A stretch of DNA of 14,705 nucleotides from Clostridia bacterium (GTDB lineage: Bacteria > Bacillota > Clostridia > Oscillospirales > Acutalibacteraceae), in contig JAFZOE010000292.1 in assembly GCA_017552845.1 (NCBI GenBank), positions 1-14,705 on the forward strand. Reading direction: 5' to 3'. The notes under the pieces are model-generated. The model was not told where the DNA came from and made no database searches. It worked only from the letters and a program-made list of their open reading frames with translations. How positions within the stretch are numbered: position 1 is the stretch's first letter; every line of letters begins with the position of its first letter. Below, in pieces: positions 1-6,400 of the stretch. Position numbers and translations under genes: made by a program.

Positions 1-1
1 C

Positions 2-172
2 GCGGATGTTCACTACCGCTGGCAGAACAATTCAGAGGCCGAGACTACCATGCCCATAAAGGTTGCCACCGGCACGATGATATTCATGAATATCGGTATC
101 GTCATGACTCTGATTCTCGCCGTGCTCGGCGGAATGTTCGCGATGGGTCTGCTCGCTCTGATTATCCTGTAA
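2..172 (+). CDS. C-terminal end of an unidentified membrane protein (5' partial)
   Basis: An open frame enters from the left edge and ends at TAA 170-172, leaving 56 residues. The first 20 or so are polar (ADVHYRWQNNSEAETT). The remaining 35 or so are strongly hydrophobic and run to the last residue, with GTMIFMNIGIVMTLILAVLG followed by a second stretch ending LLALIIL. This is one long or two short membrane helices at the extreme C-terminus. The start lies outside the window and no family motif is visible, so no function is assigned. The GNAT gene begins 33 nt downstream on the same strand with no terminator between, so the two are probably co-transcribed. Being coding is supported by the clean open frame, the amphipathic-to-hydrophobic transition and the well-placed downstream gene, but the fragment is short. 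Confidence 0.6.
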   Translation, partial: ADVHYRWQNNSEAETTMPIKVATGTMIFMNIGIVMTLILAVLGGMFAMGLLALIIL

Positions 173-205
173 TTCCGCCCGTCAAAGGAAACCGAAGGAG
201 AAAAT

Positions 206-646
206 ATGAAAGAATATGAAGTGATGCGCGCCGAAGCCGAATGGCAGAGGGCGGGGGCGTATTCCGTGAGAATTCAGGGAATGAACCGCCAGCATCATAT
301 ACCGCTCAGCGAGGAATTCGATGAGCATGACCGGGAGGGGACGAAATATATAGTCCTGCTCGATGACGGCTACCCGGTCGCGACCTGCCGCTTTTATGAA
401 AACGGGGCGGGCGCCGTCACTCTCGGCAGAGTGGTTGTTCTGCCCGAATACCGCGGCCAGGGACTCGGCAGACAGGCTGTCTGCGAGGCCGAAAAATGGA
501 TTGCGGAATGCGGATATAAAGAAATATGTATAGACAGCCGCACTGTCGCCGTGCCGTTTTATGAGAAACTCGGCTATAAGGTAATTGACACGGATATCGT
601 TAGAAGCGGCTCATTCGACTGTATCAGAATGAATAAGATGATATGA
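206..646 (+). CDS. GNAT family N-acetyltransferase
   Basis: This 146-residue protein has the length of a single-domain GNAT fold. The acetyl-CoA pyrophosphate-binding motif A is clear: strand LGRVVVLPEYRG (73-84) followed by R83-G84-Q85-G86-L87-G88, which fits the R/Q-x-x-G-x-G/A signature, then a helix (90-102). Motif B is the ending FYEKLGYKVI (118-127), with the tyrosine that in many family members acts as general acid. The family transfers acetyl groups from acetyl-CoA to amines on small molecules, peptides or proteins; the substrate cannot be read from sequence. There is no signal peptide or membrane segment, so it is cytoplasmic. The ATG at 206 is set by AAGGAG (195-200) with a 5-nt gap. 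It follows a membrane-protein gene by 33 nt and is closed by the terminator at 682-710. The overall look resembles ElaA/YjdJ-like small GNATs, but I would not name it. Confidence 0.9.
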   Translation: MKEYEVMRAEAEWQRAGAYSVRIQGMNRQHHIPLSEEFDEHDREGTKYIVLLDDGYPVATCRFYENGAGAVTLGRVVVLPEYRGQGLGRQAVCEAEKWIAECGYKEICIDSRTVAVPFYEKLGYKVIDTDIVRSGSFDCIRMNKMI

Positions 647-681
647 AAAAGCACTGAAATCGGCAACAGTTAAAATCAAGA

Positions 682-710
682 CCCGCAGGGAACTTTCCTG
701 CGGGCTTTTT
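682..710 (+). terminator. Intrinsic terminator between convergent genes (probably bidirectional)
   Basis: CCCGCAGG (682-689) pairs perfectly with CCTGCGGG (697-704) around a 7-nt loop and is followed by CTTTTT, a standard rho-independent terminator for the GNAT transcript. Read on the minus strand, the same stem is preceded by an A-run and followed by a weaker U-rich tract (TCTTGATTTT), so it can also end the ackA transcript arriving from the right. Confidence 0.9.
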
Positions 711-756
711 CATTATATAATATCTGTTTGCCTTTCGCTTAAATGCTCGGCCTGAA

Positions 757-1959
757 TTACATCGCGTCGACGATTTCCTTTGTATCTCTTGCGATTACAA
801 GCTCTTCATTGGTCGGGATAACAAACATCTTGACCTTTGAGCCGGGAACGGAAATCTCGATTTCCTCGCCTCTGATGTGGTTCTTTTCTTCATCGATGTC
901 TGTGCCGAGGAAGCTGATTGCCTTTGCAACTCTTGTTCTGTATTGCGGGTTGTTTTCGCCGATACCGCCTGTGAATACAACGGCGTCGAGGCCGCCCATC
1001 GCCGCGGCGTAACCGCCGATATATTTGATAAGCTGATGGCAGAGCATTGATTCAACGAGCATTGCGACGGGGTCGCCTTCCTTCGCTCTGTTTTCAATCT
1101 CCCTGTTGTCGCTGGTGCCGGCGATGCCGAGCATACCGCTCTTTTTATTCATAAGGGCATCCATCTCGTCGGGGGAGAGATTATGCTCTTTCATAATGGT
1201 CGGAACGATTGCGGGGTCGATTGAGCCGCAGCGCGTGCCCATGATGATACCCTCGAGCGGGGTCAGGCCCATAGTCGTATCAAGGCATTTGCCGTCCTTG
1301 ACCGCGGTGATTGAGGAGCCGTTGCCGAGGTGGCAGGTAACGATTTTTGTTCCTTCAGCCTTGCCGCCGAGCAGGTCGATGCATCTGCCGCTGACATATC
1401 TGTGGCTGGTGCCGTGGAAGCCGTATTTACGGATGCCGTCTTCCTTGTAGAATTCATAGGGAAGCGCATAGAGATAAACGTAATCGGGCATTGTCTGATG
1501 GAAACCGGTATCAAAAACAGCGACCTGAGGCACGTTCATAATCTTTTCGCAGGCCTCGATACCCTTGAGATTTGCGGGGTTGTGGAGAGGGCCGAATTTG
1601 AAGCACTCTCTGATGGCCGCTTTAACTTCCTCGGTAACGAGCACGGAAGCGCTGAATTTCTCTGCTCCGTGGAGAACTCTGTGGCCTACCGCGCCGATTT
1701 CATCGGTTGATTTGATAACGCCTCTGTCTTCGCTGACGAGCGTGTCGATAACGAGCTTGATTGCCTCACCGTGGTCCGCCATAAGATAGGGCATAGCCTT
1801 GACGTTTTTGCTTTCGTCGGTGGGAACCTTATGGGTGAATGTGGCGTTTGCGTCGCCTATCTGCTCGCAGATACCCTTGGCGAGAAGGACCTCGCCCTCC
1901 ATATCGATAAGCTGATATTTAAGGGATGAGCTGCCGCAGTTGAGAACAAGAATTTTCAT
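757..1959 (-). CDS. ackA: Acetate kinase
   Basis: This enzyme interconverts acetyl phosphate plus ADP and acetate plus ATP in the cytoplasm, the substrate-level ATP step of acetate fermentation. The 400-residue length is typical. The ASKHA-fold motifs are all present: KILVLNCGSSSLK at the N-terminus (N7), GHRVLHG (R94), PLHNPAN (H126), VFDTGFHQTMP (D150), GFHGTSHRYV (H182), HLGNGSS, MGTRCGSIDP (R243), FTGGIGENNP and PTNEELVIARDT (E385). These match the Methanosarcina thermophila residues N7, R91, H123, D148, H180, R241 and E384 recalled from the literature. One mild oddity is HGA where the family signature has HGG. The ATG at 1959 is preferred over the in-frame TTG two codons upstream because GGAG (1969-1972) lies 9 nt from the ATG but only 3 nt from the TTG. 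No pta gene is adjacent. It diverges from tmcAL, with a promoter at 2014-2042. Confidence 0.98.
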   Translation of the reverse strand: MKILVLNCGSSSLKYQLIDMEGEVLLAKGICEQIGDANATFTHKVPTDESKNVKAMPYLMADHGEAIKLVIDTLVSEDRGVIKSTDEIGAVGHRVLHGAEKFSASVLVTEEVKAAIRECFKFGPLHNPANLKGIEACEKIMNVPQVAVFDTGFHQTMPDYVYLYALPYEFYKEDGIRKYGFHGTSHRYVSGRCIDLLGGKAEGTKIVTCHLGNGSSITAVKDGKCLDTTMGLTPLEGIIMGTRCGSIDPAIVPTIMKEHNLSPDEMDALMNKKSGMLGIAGTSDNREIENRAKEGDPVAMLVESMLCHQLIKYIGGYAAAMGGLDAVVFTGGIGENNPQYRTRVAKAISFLGTDIDEEKNHIRGEEIEISVPGSKVKMFVIPTNEELVIARDTKEIVDAM

Positions 1960-1966
1960 AGTCAAT

Positions 1967-1972
1967 CACTCC
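1967..1972 (-). promoter_or_regulatory. ackA: Ribosome binding site that decides the ackA start
   Basis: Read on the minus strand this is GGAGTG. GGAG is 9 nt from the ATG at 1959, a normal spacing, and only 3 nt from the upstream in-frame TTG (1963-1965), which would be too close. The ATG start is therefore favoured. Confidence 0.8.
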
Positions 1973-1989
1973 GAAAAATTATTTTTTGC

Positions 1990-2018
1990 TTGAATTTTGC
2001 ACTTAACTATTTTATTAT
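1990..2018 (+). promoter_or_regulatory. tmcAL: tmcAL promoter (sigma-A type)
   Basis: TTGAAT (1990-1995) and TATTAT (2013-2018) are separated by 17 nt. The expected start is near 2025, giving a leader of about 50 nt. Its -10 occupies the same bases as the ackA -10 on the opposite strand, so the two promoters are face to face around position 2016. Confidence 0.65.
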
Positions 2019-2042
2019 ATACCTATATTTTGTATTTTGCAA
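2014..2042 (-). promoter_or_regulatory. ackA: ackA promoter (sigma-A type)
   Basis: On the minus strand TTGCAA (2042-2037) and TATAAT (2019-2014) are separated by exactly 17 nt. The -10 is consensus. The expected transcription start is near 2007, giving an mRNA leader of roughly 48 nt before the ATG. The -10 overlaps the plus-strand -10 of the tmcAL promoter almost completely. Confidence 0.8.
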
Positions 2043-2062
2043 GCGTAAAAATGATTTCATCG

Positions 2063-2069
2063 GGAGGTG
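2063..2069 (+). promoter_or_regulatory. tmcAL: Ribosome binding site that decides the tmcAL start
   Basis: GGAGGTG lies 5 nt before the ATG at 2075. The frame stays open upstream to a TTG at 1997 and an ATG at 2051, but neither has a Shine-Dalgarno sequence, and the TTG overlaps the promoter. The 2075 start also puts the catalytic motif at its usual distance from the N-terminus. Confidence 0.85.
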
Positions 2070-2074
2070 AGGGA

Positions 2075-3244
2075 ATGAAAATCTGCGGCGTTGTCGCCGA
2101 ATTCAATCCGTTTCACAACGGTCATGCTTATTTTATTGAAAAAGCGCGCGCGAGCGGTTTTGACGGTATAATCGCAGTGATGAGCGGCAATTTCGTCCAG
2201 CGCGGCGAACCGGCCGTCTTTGAGATTTCTCAGCGCGTAGATGCAGCCCTTCGGGCGGGCGCGGATCTTGTCCTTCAGCTGCCCGTGATATATGCGCTCT
2301 CGGGAGCGCAGACCTTTGCGCGCGGTGCGGTCGGGATTCTGAACGAGTCAGGTGCGGTCAATTCTCTCGTTTTCGGCAGCGAATGCGCCGATGTTTCAAT
2401 GCTTGAAAAAGCCGCGGAAATCCTCTCGGGAAACACGCTTGATGAATCGATAAAAGCGGAATTATCAACCGGAATCACCTATGCGGCGGCCCGTGAAAAC
2501 GCCCTGTGTAAAGTGAATCCGGCCCTTGCGGACATAATAAAAGAGCCTAACAATATCCTAGCAGTCGAGTATATTTCGGCGCTGAAATCGCTCGGGAGCG
2601 GCATTGAACCGACCGCTTTTGAGAGGACTGTTCCCCACGATTCGGGCGAAAAAACGGGCTCGTTTGCGAGCGCCTCGGAGATACGCAGATTGATATATTC
2701 GGGCGAAGATTTCGGCAGTTTTGTGCCCGCTTTCTATAAAGAATACGGCGAGTTTAATACTGTCTCTTTTAACAAATTCGAAGCGGCCGTTTTGTGCAGA
2801 ATGCGCAATATAACGGCGGAGGAAATTGCTCTTTCCCCCGATATTTCCGAGGGAATTGAAAACAGAATTCTCGCCTCTGCAAAGACGGCTTCAACCCTTG
2901 AAGAGCTTTATTTTTCGGCAAAGACAAAGCGATATACGCTGGCGAGAATCAGGCGGATTATTCTCTCGTCTTTAATCGGCATAACCCGTGAGGATGCGGC
3001 GCTTGAGCCGCCTTATATCAGAGTTCTCGGAATGAGCGGAAACGGCGCAAAAATACTCTCGCAAATGAAGGAGACGGCGTCTCTGCCGGTCATCTCAAAA
3101 ACCTCGGATATTGCTTCCTGCTCTGAGCAGGCGCAGAGGGCATTTTCGCTCGAATGCACGGCGACCGATATCTACACCGCCTGCCTCGAAACGCCTCTTC
3201 CTGCCGGTCTGGAGAAGGACAGGCACCCGATAATATATAAATAA
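2075..3244 (+). CDS. tmcAL: tRNA(Met) cytidine acetate ligase (TmcAL, YlbM family)
   Basis: TmcAL activates acetate with ATP to acetyl-AMP and transfers the acetyl group to the wobble cytidine C34 of elongator tRNA(Met), giving ac4C, which keeps AUA and AUG decoding apart. The 389-residue product opens with a nucleotidyltransferase-fold core: KICGVVAEFNPFHNGHAYF carries the H14-N-G-H17 (HxGH) motif. The family block MSGNFVQRGEPAV follows at 36-48, then KEPNNILAVEYISAL (156-170) and SASEIRRLI (199-207), the second nucleotide-binding signature. The C-terminal half is the less conserved tRNA-binding part. Length is slightly below the roughly 415 residues recalled for B. subtilis. It diverges from ackA, whose product releases the acetate this enzyme uses, and lies 219 nt upstream of rpoB on the same strand. 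The coding sequence ends TAA at 3242-3244; termination may occur at 3352-3410. Confidence 0.92.
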   Translation: MKICGVVAEFNPFHNGHAYFIEKARASGFDGIIAVMSGNFVQRGEPAVFEISQRVDAALRAGADLVLQLPVIYALSGAQTFARGAVGILNESGAVNSLVFGSECADVSMLEKAAEILSGNTLDESIKAELSTGITYAAARENALCKVNPALADIIKEPNNILAVEYISALKSLGSGIEPTAFERTVPHDSGEKTGSFASASEIRRLIYSGEDFGSFVPAFYKEYGEFNTVSFNKFEAAVLCRMRNITAEEIALSPDISEGIENRILASAKTASTLEELYFSAKTKRYTLARIRRIILSSLIGITREDAALEPPYIRVLGMSGNGAKILSQMKETASLPVISKTSDIASCSEQAQRAFSLECTATDIYTACLETPLPAGLEKDRHPIIYK

Positions 3245-3273
3245 TTATTATTAAATTGGACAAACTTTTGTGC

Positions 3274-3298
3274 TTTCGGCAACCTTTTGTTGTCGGAA
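3274..3298 (+). other. Imperfect hairpin downstream of tmcAL
   Basis: CGGCAAC (3277-3283) pairs with GTTGTCG (3289-3295) with one G-U, around a 5-nt loop. The stem can be extended outward by one G-U and two A-U pairs to 3274 and 3298. No U-tract follows on either strand, so it is not a canonical terminator. It could protect the tmcAL mRNA 3' end or be a protein site; nothing more can be said. Confidence 0.4.
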
Positions 3299-3342
3299 CT
3301 CACAAAATTATGTAATATTGCGTAAATAATAGAATATTTTTA

Positions 3343-3371
3343 TTGACTTTTATAAGCGGGGCAATTATAAT
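3343..3371 (+). promoter_or_regulatory. rpoB: rpoB promoter (strong sigma-A type)
   Basis: TTGACT (3343-3348) and consensus TATAAT (3366-3371) are separated by exactly 17 nt. The expected start is around 3376-3380, giving an rpoB leader of about 85 nt. The spacer contains the left arm of the 11-bp inverted repeat at 3352-3362. This is the only strong promoter visible upstream of rpoBC. Confidence 0.88.
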
Positions 3372-3410
3372 ACTGACCTACGTGTGTCGGTGCGCCCCGC
3401 TTATTTTATA
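3352..3410 (+). terminator. Terminator-like inverted repeat enclosing the rpoB -10 and start site
   Basis: ATAAGCGGGGC (3352-3362) is repeated in perfect inverse as GCCCCGCTTAT (3394-3404), an 11-bp GC-rich stem with a 31-nt loop, followed by the U-rich TTTATA. Transcripts coming from tmcAL would contain both arms and could terminate here. Transcripts starting at the rpoB promoter begin in the loop, lack the left arm and would pass. The long loop and modest U-tract make efficiency uncertain. Confidence 0.6.
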
Positions 3411-3424
3411 TCTCTATAAAGCGG
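3397..3424 (+). promoter_or_regulatory. rpoB: Possible alternative hairpin in the rpoB leader
   Basis: CCGCTTAT (3397-3404), part of the right arm of the larger repeat, can also pair with ATAAAGCGG (3416-3424) with one bulged A around an 11-nt loop. This is the pairing available to RNA started at the rpoB promoter. It lies about 25 nt upstream of the rpoB ribosome binding site GGAGG (3450-3454). Whether it regulates anything is inference. Confidence 0.4.
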
Positions 3425-3463
3425 AAAACCGGCAAAAAAGCAAATGAACGGAGGATTTATCAG

Positions 3464-6400
3464 ATGCTCAATGTGAAGCCCATCACCAGAGGAAGCTGCA
3501 CCCGCATGAGCTTCGGCAAAATCAACGAGGTAATGGATATCCCCAACCTCATTGAAATCCAGAAATCATCCTACGATTGGTTTATCAGAACCGGTCTCAA
3601 GGAAGCCTTCCGCGATATGGCAGACATCACGGATTATTCGGGCAACCTTGTGCTCAGTTTCATTGACTACCGCATGGATGACAAGCCGAAATACAATGTC
3701 CGCGAATGCAAGGAAAGAGATACCACCTACGCCGCCCCGATGAGAGCGACGGTCCGCCTGCTCAATAAGAATACGGGCACCGTCAAGGAGTCGGAGGTCT
3801 ATATGGGCGATTTCCCGATTATGACCGAAAGCGGCACTTTCGTTATCAACGGCGCGGAGAGAGTAATTGTCTCCCAGCTCGTTCGTTCACCCGGTGTCTA
3901 TTTCAGCATGACCCATGACAAGATCGGTAAGGAGCTCTATGCTTCTACGATCAACCCCAACAGAGGCGCCTGGCTCGAATACGAAACCGACGTCAACGAT
4001 CTGTTCTATGTCAAGATTGACAAAAACAAGAAAATACTCATCACCACCTTCGTTCGTGCTCTCGGTCTGAGTTCAAATCAGGATATCCGCGATTTCTTCG
4101 GCGACGATATCAAAATCGAGGCTACCCTCGAAAAGGACGAGACCAAAAATACAGAAGAAGCGCTCATGGAGATATTCAAGAAGATGCGCCCCGGCGAGCC
4201 CGTAACTCTCGAGGTTGCCCAGCAGAATATCGATTCGCTCTTCTTCGATCCCTACAGATATGATATTTCCCGCGTAGGCCGCTATAAATACAACAAAAAG
4301 CTCTCTCTTCTCAACCGCCTGCCCGGCTGTGTCGTAGCTCAGCCCGTAGTTGACGAAGAGACAGGCGAAGTGCTCGCCATGCCAGATGAGGAGCTCACCG
4401 AAGAAAAGGTTCAGGAGCTCGAGAATGCCGGCGTATGGAGAGTAGTCGTCAAGTGTGAAGACGGCTCCGAGCTCACCGTCTCCTCCAACCGCATGGTTGA
4501 TCCCCTTGTTCTTCTTCCCTCCACCATCAAGAGAGAAGACCTTGAGGAGATTGCACTCGGCGAGAAGGTCCGTTTCACAGTTCTCAAAGAGATACTCGCA
4601 GGTCTCAAGAAAAAGGATAAGAAGACCGTTCTTGCCGCTTTGAAAGAGCGCTGCGACGATCTTATTCCCAAGTTCATTATCAGGGACGATATCTATGCCT
4701 CCGTCAACTATGTCAACTGCCTGACAAAGGGCGTGGGCAATCTCGATGATATCGATCACCTGGGCAACAGACGTATCCGCTCCGTCGGCGAGCTCCTTCA
4801 GAATCAGTTCAAGATCGGTCTGACCAGAATGGAGAGAGTCGTCCGCGAGAGAATGTCCGTTCAGGCTCAGGAGGAGGAAGAAAAAATCACTCCTCAGTCC
4901 CTTATCAATATTCGTCCCATCACCACTGCCATCAGGGAGTTCTTCGGGTCTTCACCGCTCTCGCAGTTCATGGATCAGTCCAATCCTCTTGCGGAGCTCA
5001 CCCATAAGCGCCGTATCTCCGCGCTCGGCCCCGGCGGTCTTTCAAGAGACAGAGCCGGTTTCGAGGTCCGCGACGTTCACTACACCCACTACGGCAGAAT
5101 GTGCCCCATTGAGACCCCCGAAGGTCCCAACATCGGCCTTATCTCTTATCTCGCAACCTATGCGAAGATAAATAAATACGGCTTCATCGAAGCTCCTTAC
5201 AGAAAAATCGAAAAGATCTACGACAAGAAGGGCAAGATCAAGGATGTCCGCGTGCTCGACGAGGTCGAATACATGACCGCCGACGCAGAAGACAGACACG
5301 TTGTCGCCCAGGGTAACGAGCCTCTCGACAAGGACGGCAGATTCATCAATTCCAGAATCGCCGCGAGATACAGAGAGGGATTCCTCGAAACTGAGCCAGT
5401 GAATGCGGACTACATGGACGTTTCGCCCGCGATGGTTGTTTCCGTTGCAACGGCGATGATTCCCTTCCTTGAAAACGACGACGCGAACCGCGCGCTCATG
5501 GGCTCCAACATGCAGAAGCAGGCAGTTCCTCTTCTGACCACCAAGGCTCCGATAGTCGGAACCGGTATGGAATACAAAGCGGCGGTTGACTCTGGCGTCT
5601 GCGTGCTCGCCGAAAACGGCGGCGTAGTCACCAAAGTCTGCGCAGACCAGATAACAATCCTCGAAGACGGCGGAAACGTCAGGGATTACGAAGTTATCAA
5701 GTATATGCGCTCCAACCAGGCAACCTGTAACAACCAGAGACCCATCGTCACCGTAGGCCAGAGAGTTGAGGCGGGCGAAGTCATAGCCGACGGCCCCGCG
5801 ATTGACCACGGCGAAGTAGCTCTCGGCAAGAACGCTCTCATCGGCTTCATGACCTGGGAAGGCTACAACTACGAGGACGCTGTTCTTATCAGCGAAAAGA
5901 TAGTTCGTGACGATGTCTACACCTCAATCCACATTGAGGAATACGATACAGAGGCCAGAGACACCAAGCTCGGCCCCGAAGATATTACCAGAGATATTCC
6001 CAACACCGGCGATGACGCTCTTGCAAACCTCGACGAAAACGGTATAATCCGCATCGGCGCAGAGGTCCGCAGCGGCGATATCCTTGTCGGCAAGGTAACG
6101 CCCAAGGGCGAAACCGAGATGACTCCCGAAGAGAGACTCCTTCATGCCATATTCGGCGAGAAGGCGAAGGAAGTCAGGGATACCTCCCTCAGAGTTCCCC
6201 ACGGCGAATACGGCGTTGTCGTCAATGTCGAAGTATTCACCAAGGAAAACAGCGACGAGCTCGCTCCCGGCGTCAATAAGGTAGTCCGCTGCTACATTGC
6301 CCAGAAGCGTAAGCTCTCAGTCGGCGACAAGATGGCGGGCCGCCACGGTAACAAGGGCGTTGTTTCGAGAATCCTCCCGGTAGAGGATATGCCCTTCCTT

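Noticed and set aside
714..740. A minus-strand TATAAT near 715-721 as a promoter towards the GNAT gene
   Set aside because: No acceptable -35 is found 16-18 nt upstream, and it would drive antisense RNA straight into a terminator.
1997..2074. A 26-residue N-terminal extension of TmcAL from TTG 1997
   Set aside because: It overlaps the promoter, lacks a Shine-Dalgarno sequence, and would displace the HxGH motif from its usual N-terminal position. The ATG at 2075 has GGAGGTG.
4073..4759. A 228-residue open frame on the minus strand inside rpoB
   Set aside because: Same reasoning: antisense to conserved RpoB sequence, no start signals, and an explanation in codon bias.
5042..5809. A 255-residue open frame on the minus strand inside rpoB
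   Set aside because: It lies wholly opposite rpoB, has no ribosome binding site or recognisable motif, and its composition mirrors rpoB codon choice. Sense codons that would create antisense stops (TTA, CTA, TCA) are rare here, so long antisense frames are expected.
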